A stretch of DNA of 64,000 nt. It comes from Halicephalobus mephisto. Its lineage: Eukaryota > Nematoda > Chromadorea > Rhabditida > Panagrolaimidae. The notes under the pieces were generated by a model, which saw nothing but the letters and a program-made list of their open reading frames with translations, made no database searches and was not told the DNA's origin. Both the position numbers and the translations under genes were made by a program. Position 1 is the first letter of the stretch. Every line of letters begins with the position of its first letter. The stretch lies in assembly GCA_009193035.1 (NCBI GenBank), contig SWDT01000135.1, positions 62,001 to 126,000 on the forward strand, written 5' to 3'. Below are positions 1-10,785 of this stretch, one piece after another.

Positions 1-1824
1 AAAGGAAATTAGAAAAATGTTAAAAAAATTTTCGTGAAACATCTTGTAGCTAAAGATGGCCTCGGGACAACCCTCTTATCTGCTTTCATCATCCAAACTT
101 TTGTCCACAAAGCAACATTGAAAGCCGCAACTGTCACGTTCCACTTTGGATTTTTAAAACATGATTTTTTTTAAGTAAAAATTATTGATCATTTGGATTT
201 CAAATTTACAGAAGAAACAACAATATGACCCGAGGGAGTTTAGAGGGATAAACGCAGGGCAGTTGTTTAAAGAAGCAATAACGAGGACGAAAGTCCGGGT
301 GATCTGAGACCCGAAACTCTTCGAGAGTTTGTTCTCAGAGGGAAAACAGCTGCCAGTCAATTTATTCTAATCTTAAAATAAGGAATAAATTATTGATTTC
401 CTAGAAAACAGATCAAAATAAAGAAAAAAATCAAAAATAAACTAAAAAAATAAAGAAAAAAAAGATAAAAATAAAAAAAATTTTTTAAAAAATCCAAAAT
501 TTAAAGAAATATTAAAAATAAATTAAAAATAAGGAAAAACTTTTAAAAAATTTGAAAATTGAAGAAAAAACTTTTTTAAAAATAAATTAAAAATAAAGAA
601 AAACTTAAAAAATTTGAAATTAAAAAAAAACTTTTAAAAAAAGATAAAAATAAAGAAAAATTTTTTAAGAAATTTGAAATTTGAAGGAAAATTTAAATTT
701 AAAAATTTGTTTAGTTTTCAAATAACCGACCTGGTGAAGGAAACAGTGGTTCTCGTGGCGTGGACACTATTGTGGCCCTCGTACCCGTCTGGAACAGCAT
801 CGTAGACTATTTTTGTCACTTGTTCTTCGGCCCCGAATGAGACCCTGGAAAAATCCGAATTATTCTTATCAAATTAAGGAAGGAAATTTTTTTCATTTCT
901 TAAAAATATAAAAGAGGTTTTTATTGAATTAATTCGTTTTTTGGGATTTTTTTAACACCCCCGCAGGCGGTTTCGATAGTGTTTGTACAATTTCGTCGCC
1001 GCCCGCCACCGGTGCAGTCGTGTCCGAGTGGTTAAGGAGACAGATTAGAAACATGGGTCTGACTATCTGTTGGGCATTGCCCGCGTAGGTTCGAATCCTG
1101 CCGACTGCGGCGATAACTTTTTCGAGTCACTTTATTTTAGAAATCCATTTTAAAGAACAATTTTCAATTTTATAAAAAATTGTACTATTAAAAAGTTGTT
1201 TTTAGTCCCAAAGAAAATTCGAAAAGTATTTATTGTTTTTAAATTTTTGTTTTCCGAAAATAATATTACTTTTATATTTTGTATATTTAAATAAGCATTT
1301 TTTAAAATTCATTTTAATTTTTGTAATCTTTACAAAAGTTAAAATTAAAACCTCTTCCTGACCCTTGATCCATTAGTCTTCAATATTGTTCTCATAACTA
1401 TAAAAATTTAAAATTAAATAAGTAATAAAATATTCGAAAAAAATAAAACAATAAAATTTTCGAAAATAAACAAGTAGCAAATTTACAAAAATATAAAATT
1501 AATAATAAAATTTTTGAAACTAATAAATTTATGAAAATATATAAAATAATAAAATTTTTGAAAATAATAAATTTACGAAAAAATAAAATAATAATATTTT
1601 TTAAAATAAACAATAAATTTATGAAAATATATAAAATAATAAAATAAATAATAAAATTTTTTAAAATGATAAATTTATGAAAAAATAAAATAAATAATCA
1701 ATAAGATCTTGAAAAAGATATAAAATAGTTGATTAATGAAGTCTCCTAAATTAGTCGAACCCTATTATAAAACTCACCGTTTATGTTCATCGTGATGTGA
1801 ATGATGATTGATGGTTTGTGCCAT
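1..1824 (-). CDS. Possible membrane-protein gene, incomplete at left edge
   Basis: I do not recognise this gene. A four-exon chain on the minus strand keeps frame: 1824-1778 (ATG, His-rich start, GTGAGT donor), 844-731 (TTTTCCAG acceptor), 349-210, and 130 to near the window edge. The intron phases 2, 2 and 1 all match, which is unlikely by chance in such AT-rich DNA. The predicted product has a short polar N-terminus and later hydrophobic stretches in the third exon. The last exon has no clear donor and reads to a stop near position 9, so the true 3' part may lie outside the window. The second donor (GTCGGT) and the last acceptor are weak. No family assignment is made. Confidence 0.3.
1014..1109 (+). 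tRNA. tRNA-Ser (anticodon AGA) with 14-nt intron
   Basis: The acceptor strands GCAGTCG (1014-1020) and CGACTGC (1102-1108) pair perfectly, with discriminator G at 1109. A long variable arm typical of tRNA-Ser follows the anticodon arm, and the T-loop TTCGAAT box is intact. The anticodon stem ACAGA/TCTGT closes only if a 14-nt intron (1051-1064) is removed next to anticodon AGA (1047-1049), which decodes UCU. The mature length is 82 nt. The gene lies in the first intron of the possible left-edge gene, on the opposite strand. Confidence 0.93.
1110..1777. repeat. AT-only low-complexity stretch
   Basis: This is a run of A, T and short TAATAAAATTTT-type words, most regular at 1398-1730. It forms part of the first intron of the possible left-edge gene. 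No coding or RNA signal is seen. Confidence 0.6.
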
Positions 1825-2304
1825 TTCGAATTAGTCGATCGATTGTCAAATTTCTTTTTAGAAGGTGTTCCACGCTCGTTTGTCAAGTTTATTCGAAAAT
1901 CGGATTTTAAAAAAGATTAACGAACATTTTTGAATAAATCGGTAAAAATAATCCGGATCAAATTTCTAATCTGAAAAAATTAAACTAAAAAGATGTAAAA
2001 AATTCCGAAAAAAATATTTCTTGGATCTCGATCGCCATTTGTCATGGATAAAGCTTTAAAAAAGTCAGCTAGTTTTGTTGCCTGAGGGCAAACGGAGAAA
2101 TTTATACAAAGAAAATTCGAATAACGATTGTTTCTGATTAATCTATAAACCGCAAAGGGATAAACAATTGTCCGAACATATCCCATCGACGACGGATATC
2201 TGAACACGCCTGTTTCGCACCTCGAAGTGGACAATTCGATTGTTCGGGACTGTTTCGAACCGAAAACAAGGTTGAAGAGGAACTACGAATCGCAATGTTT
2301 TCGG
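1825..2304. other. Upstream region of the left-edge gene model
   Basis: The composition is less AT-rich than the surroundings, but no ORF with splice support is present. It may hold the promoter of the minus-strand gene starting at 1824. Confidence 0.3.
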
Positions 2305-2820
2305 AAGAAATGTGGATAGTGCTTATTTATGAGAAAAAAGAACACTATTCGCAAATAGAAGGGATAGTGATTGAAGAAAAACTAATTTAATTACTATCCA
2401 AGAATGTTGAAAAATTTGGATAGTGGCTGTTTTCGAGAAAAAATAGACACTATCCAGGAATATTAGAATAGTGACAATTTTTCTGAGAAAATAAACACTA
2501 TCCAGGAATATTAGAATAGTAAATATTTTCGAGAAAAAATAGACACTATCCAGGAAAATTGGAAAATTTGGATAGTGACTATTTTCGAGAAAAAATAGAC
2601 ACTATCCAAGAATATTAGAATAGTGACTATTTTCGAGAAAAAATGAACACTATCCAAAAATACTAGAATAGTGACTATTTTCCAAAAAAAAATAAACACT
2701 ATCCAGGAATACTAGAATAGTAAATATTTTCGAGAAAAAATAGACACTATCTAGGAATACTAGAATAGTGACTATTTTCGAGAAAAAATAAACACTATCC
2801 AAAAATACTAGAATATTGAT
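2305..2820. repeat. Minisatellite of about 50-bp hairpin-forming units
   Basis: About ten imperfect tandem copies carry the words GATAGTGACTATTTTCGAGA and AAACACTATCCAGGAATA. Each unit contains GGATAGTG and its reverse complement CACTATCC about 30 bp apart, so every unit can fold into a stem-loop. The apparent minus-strand ORF at 2511-2699 is a by-product of the repeat. Confidence 0.85.
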
Positions 2821-4559
2821 TAAAAATATAAAAATTTCCAGTGTTAGAACTTTGAAAATTAAAAAATTTCACATTACGAATCTCAATAAATATAATCATG
2901 TATCGTTTTGCGTCGAACTAATTTGACTCCAACTGGACTAAAAACACTCAAAAATTCGAATGGAACTCAACATTGCAGTCAAATTGCCGGCTCCAACGGA
3001 AGCCCCGTGATTGCCTTCTGGAAAAAAACTCAAAATTGTCCTCGTACCTAACAGTCAAAAAAAAATACCAATTTTTTTTAGAAAAAATTCAATTTAAATA
3101 TTTTTTTAAGACTTAAAAAAAATATTTATCGGAAAAAAGATGAGCAGAAGGGTCTGGAAGATGGTTGAAGCTCTTCTGACTACATTTATGAGGACAAAAA
3201 GAGGTCGGCCTTGGGTTTTACTGAGGTTGATGTTTTTCGTTAACAAAGAAAATTTTTTCTGTCTTTCTCTATTTCCAAAAAAAAATAAAACACAATAAAG
3301 GAATTTTTGGAAATTTAAATTTTAAAAAATTTTAAAAACTTTTAAATAATAAAAAATTAAAAACTTTTTAAAATCAAACAAACTTTTAAGTAATAAAAAC
3401 TTTTTAAATAATAAAATTTAAAATTAAATAATTTTAAAATTTTCTGAATTTTTAAAAATAAATAAAATTACAATCTGTCATTATTGATTCCGTTGAAATT
3501 TAAAAAATAACTGTTTCGAAACCGCGAGGGGCTCAATGGTAGTCAGCAGAGCTGTCAATTTTCGAATCGAATTTTTGAATTGATTTCTGACTAATTCGAA
3601 AATTGAAAAAACCGACTTTAAATTTGAAAGTTCTAGTTCTGAATTTTAAAAGTTTTAATTATATTTGAATTAGTTTGATTCGAAAATTGAGAAATCCAAA
3701 TTCAAACTGAATTAATTCGAATGATTTCAATTCTAATTGATTTCGAACTGATTTGAGTTCAAAGTTCAAGAAGTTCAAATTCAAACTGATTTAATTTCGA
3801 TTCGAAAATTGACTAATCTGAATTCGAGTGATTTCAATTCTAATTGATTTCGAACTGACTCGAGTTCAAAGTTCAAGAAGTTCAAATTCAAACTGAATAA
3901 TTCGGTTCTTTCGATTTTCGAATTCGAACTAGTCCAAAATAGATTCGATTCGAAAATCGACAACTCTGATACTAAGTGTTATTTGCCGTTCGGAAGCCCA
4001 CAAATGCCCCAAGCCTCGTCTAATCCGGACGTTATCAAATACAAAAAACAATGGGGTATACAGTAATATATAAAAGTAAAAAAGTGATTTAAAACCCGGG
4101 AAGCTACGTCAGGATCCACAACCCGTACATATTGGAGACCGGAATTTTATCTTGGAAACCCTCCAAAATCGGAACTTCGACGAAGACCCATGGTCAGCGC
4201 CGAGGACCGGTCCTGTGCCCCTTGGCTGATAACCGTCCATCGAGTTGACAACGGTTTTTTAATTTTTTAAACTTTTTAAACTTTTTAAACTATTTCGAAT
4301 TCAGTCCTCTTCGTATTCCACTTCATTGACGTCAGAACCAAAATTATAACCATAAAACAAAGTTGAAAATAAACAATTTTCAAATTCGCAATAAATACAA
4401 ATAGCTTTTTAGTTCCCGAAAGTGCCAAAAATGACAAAATTCGCATTAATTCGAAAAAGAAAACAAATCTGCTATAAATACTCGACGAAAACCATATGGA
4501 AGCGGTTTTCGGATTTAAATAAATTTGAATTCAACTGAACATTTTTCAATTTTCGAGGA
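2821..4559. other. Low-complexity region with three GC-richer islands
   Basis: This is mostly poly-A/T words. Islands at 2925-3020, 3135-3240 and 3965-4255 have near 45% GC and short open frames, for example a 52-codon ATG frame on + at 3140-3298, but no compatible splice chain was found. From 3540 to 3960 the words AATTCGAA, TTCAAATTCAAACTGA and GATTTCGAACTGA recur as degenerate direct repeats. Confidence 0.4.
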
Positions 4560-5120
4560 TTTAGTGGGAGATTTTGGGATTTTCTAGGGTTTTACCAAGG
4601 ATTCTGACACTTTACAGAGTATTTTTGAATTTTTGAGAATTTAGTTAAGGTTTCTGAGATCCTTAAAACTGTTATAAATATTTTTAAAATTTTCTAGAAC
4701 ATCTTGTAGAAGATTTTAAGACTTTTTAGAATCTAGTTAAGATTCCTGAAGTCTTCTAGAACATCTTGTAGAAGATTTTAAGACTTTTTAGAATCTTAAC
4801 AAAATTTTTAAATTTTTATAAATATCCCTGAAGTCTTCTAGAGCATTCTGTAAACGATTTTAGAACTTTTCAGAATCTAATAAAGACTCCTGAAATCTTC
4901 TAGAACATACTGTAAATGATTTTAAGACTTTTCAGAATCTAATAGACTCCTGAAATCCTTGAAAGTGTCATAAAAGCTTCTAAAATTTTCCAGAACATTC
5001 CATGGAAAATTTTAGAACTTTTCAAATTTTCGCGAAAAATTACACAATTTTAAAAAAATCATGATTTTTTGAAAATTTTACGGGCGTTTCTGGAGTTTCT
5101 CAAAATATCTTCTAGAAGAT
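4560..5120. repeat. Degenerate 60-65-bp tandem repeat rich in TTCTAGAA
   Basis: Four or more diverged copies carry the string TTCTAGAACATCTTGTAGAA followed by GATTTTAAGACTTTTTAGAA and TCCTGAAGTC. The word TTCTAGAA is two inverted GAA blocks, the core of a heat-shock element. Whether it is functional cannot be told from sequence. Confidence 0.7.
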
Positions 5121-7310
5121 TCCGGAACTTCGGAAAAATTCACGAACGATTTTGAAAATTTATAAAATTTTTGTTCAATTTTTTTGAAATTTTTTAAATA
5201 TTTTTTAATTTTTTCAAAATTTAAAAAAATTTCGAAAATAATTCAGAATCTAATAAATTTCTGGAGATTTTAAAAAATATAAAATTTTAAAATATTTCGA
5301 AATTTAAAAAATAAAAAAAAATAAAAAAATTTTAAAATTTAAAAAAATAAAAAATAAAAAAAATTGATTTTTAAGAAAAGTCAAAAAAAACTCCAAACAT
5401 TCATTTTTTAAAATTTTTCGTTTTTTAAAAAAATGATTCATAGGAAATTTAAAAATAAATATTCGAAAATTTTAATTTTGAATAATTTACGTCATTTTAA
5501 TTAAAAAAAAAATTTAGCGAACTTATTTAAACTAAAATTGAAAAATCCAAAGCATGAAGCAACGTGCTTGAATATTCAATCTGCTCTGACGAGGTTCCAT
5601 GCAAACAAACCAGGCCCGATCAACGCGGAAAGTGGAAATCAATGGGGACAAACAAAAGTCCTGGATTACAGGAAGTGATAACACCAACACTAAAAGTTTA
5701 AAAAATCAAAAAAATCCTGAAAATATTTAAAAATAAAAAAAATCCAGAAAATATTTAAAAATTTAAAAAATCAAAAAATATTTAAGAATCAAAAAAATTC
5801 AAAAAATATTTAAGAATTATAAAAATTCAAAAAATATTTAAAAATCAAAAAATTTTTTTAAATTAAAAAAATCCAGAAAATTATAAAAAGTTAGAAATTC
5901 AAAAAAAATATTTAAAAATCAATAAAATTCAGAAAATTATAAAAAGTTTGAAAAATTAGAAATTCAAAAAAAAAATATTTGAAAATTGAAAAAATTATAA
6001 ATCTTTGAAAATATTTAGAAACTATAAAAAGTTTAAAAAATTAGAAATTAAAATTTTTTTAAACTGGAAAATTAAAAAGTTGAGAAAATCGGAAATTTAG
6101 ATACTTAATAGTCACGTTGTTTTAAAAAACTAAAAATGGAAATTGTTTTAACACGAATTTCCGGAATTTTTTATTTTAGATGTTGAGTCTAAAATCATAT
6201 TTTTAAAAAAACGTTATTGCGAAATTTTTTCAACACAAATTTTCAGAATTTTCGTTTTAAAAAATATAAATTTTTTTATTTTAAATTTCAGAATTTTCTT
6301 AATTTTCTGAATATTTTTTAAAATTATGGAAGATTTCAGCAGTTTTTATAAAATTTTCGACAATTCCAAAAATCCACTGCAGATTTTAAACAATTTTTAA
6401 TTTCAAAAAAATTCTAAAAGATTCTAGAAATTTTCGAAATTCTAGAAAACTTCAGAAAAAATTTTTTTAGGATTTTAGAATTTTCTGAAATTTTAGAAAA
6501 CTTCAGAAAAAAACTTTTTAGGATTTTAGAAAATTCTGGGATATTAGAAAATTTCAAAAAAATTCTAAAAGATTTTAGAATTTTCTGAAATTTTAGAAAA
6601 CTTTGAAAAAAATTCTAAAACATTTCAGAAATCTCCCATAAGATCCTCAAATATTTCAAAATCCAAGTTTTGACAATCTGCAACTATTACCAAAGTTGTA
6701 TTTTTGACGAAAAGTGAACAAATGTCAATTTTCGTATTTTTATTAAAATTAAAACTATTTTTTTATAAAAAAGTTTAACGTGAATTTTTGGAATTTTTGA
6801 GTAGATTTCGGAAGATTCTATTTACGGAAAATTATAACGCTGGAGGGACTTTGGTCTCGTTGGAGAGCTGCGTGTCCCCTCTTGACCGGTCAAGCCTCGT
6901 GCAAATCAGTCATTAAAATTGAAACAGAATTCAGCCATTTGGAAACAGACAAAAGTGGAAATTATGGGTCAAATCTGGAGATCAACCTCATTCCACTCGG
7001 ATTCACAAAATCCAATTTTAAAAAAATAAAAAATTTTTAAAAATTAATAATTTCAAAAAAATAAAAAACTTTAAAAATTAATAATTTTAAAAAAATAAAA
7101 AATTTCAAAAAAATTAATAATTTAAAAATTTTTTTAAATAAAGAATTTTAAAAATAAAAAGTAATTTTTTTAATTTTGAGAAATTATTATTTTGATAAAT
7201 TTTTAAAATTGAAGAAAATTGGTATTTTAAAATTTTAAAAATTGGTATTTTTGGAAATGTTTGAAATTGAAGAAAATTAGTATTTTTAAAAATTTTGATA
7301 TATTTCGAAA
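5121..7310. other. Gene-poor AT-rich DNA with two islands
   Basis: The region is long A/T low complexity, with repeated words such as TTCAAAAAATATTTAAAAAT at 5700-5960 and TTTTAGAAAACTTCAGAAAA at 6420-6610. Islands at 5565-5690 and 6835-7010 are of normal composition. The second contains a perfect palindrome at 6881-6894. No gene model is supported. Confidence 0.4.
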
Positions 7311-8188
7311 TTGCTCTAGTGACCGGATTAGACAACCAAAATAGTCACCAAAACTCAAAATCTCGGGGGATCAGTGGAAAGGAGTCAAAACTGGCATTTC
7401 CCGTGAGAGTCGAACACGAAGAACCATCTTCGGTCAATTTTCGGGAAAAACTGGCAGTGCCGCTTCTTTGCGCAATGAAGCGGGCCAAACAAGACCCGGG
7501 TCAAAGCGGCAGAGAGCTCAGCTGAGCCAGGCCATATAAAGACCCGTTTTCTGTCCTGTTGAAGAACGCTAAAATGCCACAGGAAATATAGTTGACATGT
7601 CAAGTGGTAGGAAAATTTAAAACAATAATTTTAAAACAAATAAAATTTGGAACTAAAAAGCAGTTTTTGCTTAACGACGTCGCCCCAGGGCAACCGAGGG
7701 TTAGACTGTTTCCTTTTAAAGTTCGAAACTCAGAATGCCTGAGGAAATCGAAAAATTTTCAAACTCTCGAATCGAAAACACACATTAAGACTAAATTGAC
7801 GGCATCTGTCTCGTGATAAATGAAACATATGGCTTCGGAAAATTTCTATAGGATCCAAATTTGGAAAACATTCATCTTTTTTTTTTTAAATTTTTCATTT
7901 TTTTTAAATTTTTCGTTTTTTTTTAAAGAAAATCTTCATTTTTAAAAAGTCCAATGTCAACTTCTGTTTTTTGACGTTCTTTTTACATATCCTCCATGGC
8001 ATTACTGATAAATGATGTTTAAAAACGAAAAAATAAAAATAAAAAATTTTTCAAAGTCCGTAAAAGGACCAAACTTACCCGGCCGGAAATAACGGCAAAA
8101 GAGAAAAACTGGTCTTTACCTTTTGTCTCGACACGAAAACCTGATCATGTTTATTGATTTCTCGAATACTGCCGTCCGTTGTTTCTAG
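7311..8188 (+). promoter_or_regulatory. GC-rich island with TATA-like box, upstream of akirin
   Basis: Bases 7311-7610 are the GC-richest stretch of the first 8 kb. They hold direct copies of AACTGGCA (near 7389 and 7450) and a TATA-like ATATAAAG near 7534-7541. The open frames on both strands here show no splice support. Downstream, a GTAAGT donor at 8189 could end a 5' untranslated exon of akirin whose intron runs to the TTTCAG acceptor at 8733. This is inference. Confidence 0.3.
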
Positions 8189-8740
8189 GTAAGTTCTCTG
8201 TTATTTACTTTCGTCTTGCTTGATAAGGAATCAAGATCTTTTCCGCGATTGTAACTCTGCTGTTCTAGCAATCCAGATCAACCAAATATGCTATTTTATC
8301 GTTTTTGATATATGAAACACAAATATTTGTCGAAATTGATCATGTTTCGGATCTGGTCTCAAGCGTGGAATCAAATTTTGCCCGATTCCAGTGTAAAAAT
8401 GCAAAGAATAGTCTAGCAACGGAAGCGTCTGTCCGTTTTGTCTGTCGCGAGAACACACCGAGCTCTCAGTTCCCGCCGCGCTCCTGCCGCTCGATACTCG
8501 CTGCTCCTATGTCAGATGCTTCGTTATTCTGAATTTCCACTTTGAATCCTACCCGATGACCCTTCCAAATTTGTCATCCCAACTTCCCCAACCCCCTAAC
8601 TCGTGTCTCCAACATAAAACGCTCGGATAATGGAGTTTTATTTGGAAATCGCGGTGTAACATTTGCTTCGTTTCGTAATCAATTTTGTGACCTTGAGTTT
8701 CGTTATCGGTTTGCTAATTCGAAAGCATTTCAGAGCGACA

Positions 8741-9587
8741 ATGACTTGTGGACTTGCTGTCAAACGTCCTCACGAATATGAAACCTATTTGGTAGATTCT
8801 GGAGTCGAAGTCAAGAGACCGCGTCACACCAACGCCCACTGTTCGCCATTTCGCCCTCAGTTTGGAACCTTGGCAGCCTCGTTGCCGCATTCTAACACGC
8901 TGAATCTCCTGCGCGACAGGGTAGGTCGGATTTAACCTTTGAATTCATATATGGATCAATGATAGAACTTGTTCTTACTCTGCGTGGGTGTATTGATCGG
9001 AACTAATTGCTAGTTTTTAGGAAAATGACAACTCTCCGTTCTCCACTATCAGCGAGAAGTGCACCTTAAGTTCAAGTCAGCTGGAGTCATATCTGACGGC
9101 GGAGATCCGTTACTTGAAGCGCCGGAAACTCATCCCCCGCCGTCAACTCAATGACTCCTGTTCTATGGCCGCCTCATCTGGGTCTGGCAACAACAGTGGT
9201 TACAGAAACATCCCTGGCTCTCCTAATTCGATCCACGTAAGTTTCATTGTCTTTCCGGGTTTTATTACCAAAAACTTGTTTAGTCTGGCAGTGACTCCGA
9301 TGGTGAATCCACTTCTAACCAGAACTCCAACGTTAACAATATCTACACAAAACCCCATTTCAACCTGCAACAGGTCAAGATGATTTGTGAGAGACTCTTG
9401 AAGCAACAGGAAGTTCAGCTTCGTCACGAGTATGAGACTGTTCTCAACAAGAAGCTCGAAGAACAGCATGACCAATTTGTCCAATTCACTAATGAGCAAC
9501 GTCCCTCAGCACGAGATGAGGAGCTTTCTTGTAAGTCATTTGACCATGAATGTAATAACTAATTAGCGGCTTTCAGATGTGAACTAA
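8741..9587 (+). CDS. akir-1: Akirin, nuclear transcription cofactor
   Basis: Akirin is a small nuclear protein that bridges transcription factors and chromatin remodellers in immune and developmental gene expression. Coding exons are 8741-8920, 9021-9236, 9284-9530 and 9577-9587, giving 217 residues. The N-terminus [10 protein letters not shown] matches the akirin signature (MACG...LKR). A basic block KRRK follows. The C-terminal region has [20 protein letters not shown] and [11 protein letters not shown], and the end SYVN matches the conserved SYVS tail. The last coding exon is only 11 nt long but is needed to restore that tail. The start was chosen from the conserved N-terminus, directly after a TTTCAG acceptor at 8733. 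Confidence 0.95.
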
Positions 9588-9946
9588 TCCTACGTCGAAC
9601 TTCAACTCATGGTGTTCTTCCTTTTGTTCTCTATACTGGTAGATTCGTACCTGGAACTCGACGAAGATTCTAACGTGCTTCTTTCTTTCGCATCTTTTAC
9701 AAACCAATTGTGATAAGCGCCTTTTTACAAAGTGAATTTGCTGAACCAGCAAACTAGCTTTTATTTTGAGGGGATTTTTGAACTACTTTTTCTTAATTTT
9801 TTGCCTAAAATGGGGTCTGTGACGTAGAAGATCTTTGATGGTTAGAATAAAGTTGAAGTAATGAAATTGGAAGTTGAATTGGTTGATTTCCCGGTGTTAT
9901 TTTTGTGGATTTTTGAATTTGGAGTCCATTTAGGAATTCAGGAAAG
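9588..9946 (+). other. Akirin-DPH6 intergenic region
   Basis: This holds the akirin 3' region and the leader of the next gene. A TTCAG acceptor ends at 9941, five bases before the DPH6 start codon, so that gene is probably trans-spliced. The 359-bp gap would also fit an operon, but this cannot be decided. Confidence 0.4.
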
Positions 9947-10785
9947 ATGGCTGTGGGAACAGGCCAGAAAGTGGTTGCTCTTATTTCTGGTGGCAAGGAC
10001 AGCACTTATAACATGATGAGATGTGTTCAGGAAGGCCATACAATCGTCTGTCTGGCAAATCTATTTCCAATTACAAGGACTGAAATCGATAGCCACATGT
10101 ACCAGAGTGTTGGCCATGAATGTATTGAGGTTTTTTGAATGTTCTTGTGAAATTGTACTTTCATTATTTTTAGACAATAGCACGAGTGATGCAATTGCCT
10201 CTTTATCGTCGTGAAATCAAAGGGAAATCGATAGAAACGGAAATGGAATACAAAGAGAATGAAAATGATGAGATTGAAGATTTGTACGTTCTGTTGAAAG
10301 CAATTAAGGAAAAGTATCCTGAATTGACAGCTGTGAGTGTTGGGGCGATTGAATCGACATATCAGAAGAATAGAGTTGAACATGTCTGTAAGAGACCAGA
10401 TATCGATCTTGTTCCGTTGTGTTATTTGTGGAAGAGGAATCAAGAAGAATTGCTTCAAGAAATGTTTGAAAGTGGAATTGAAGCGATTACTGTGAAAGTT
10501 GCAAGCTGTGGATTGGGAGAATCTCATCTAGGAAGAAACTTGAAGGAGTTGTTCCCGACATTTAAGAAGTTGCATGAAAAGTACCAAGCTAATATTTGTG
10601 GAGAAGGAGGAGAGTATGAATCTTTGGTTGTGAATTGTCCTCTTTATTGTGAGAAACTGGAAATAACAGAAATGAAGCCAATCGTGTTGACAAAAGATGA
10701 AATTGCTCCTGTGGTGATTCTTGAAATTCAATTGGCTTCACCGAAGGTTAATCCGATAGAAAATCAGGTGATTTATATTGGGTGA
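9947..10785 (+). CDS. dph-6: Diphthine--ammonia ligase (DPH6/ATPBD4)
   Basis: This enzyme amidates diphthine on elongation factor 2, using ATP and ammonium, in the last step of diphthamide synthesis in the cytosol. Exons are 9947-10129 and 10174-10785, for 264 residues against about 267 in human. The PP-loop ATP-binding motif SGGKDS is at residues 14-19. The strings ALI, YNMMRCV, LANLFP, MYQSVGHE, LPLYRR, EVEDLY-like EIEDLY, LWKRNQEELL and CGEGGEYESLV follow in the family's order. It covers only the core ligase domain and lacks the C-terminal RidA-like extension of the yeast protein. The intron is 44 nt. Confidence 0.95.

Noticed and set aside
2511..2699. Minus-strand frame over the minisatellite
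   Set aside because: It is a periodic translation of the repeat unit.
3781..3963. 60-codon minus-strand frame rich in Glu/Leu/Asn
   Set aside because: It is produced by the AATTCGAA-type direct repeat and has no splice or start support.
10027..10527. 166-codon minus-strand frame over DPH6
   Set aside because: It is antisense to a conserved enzyme and crosses its intron, with no protein features.
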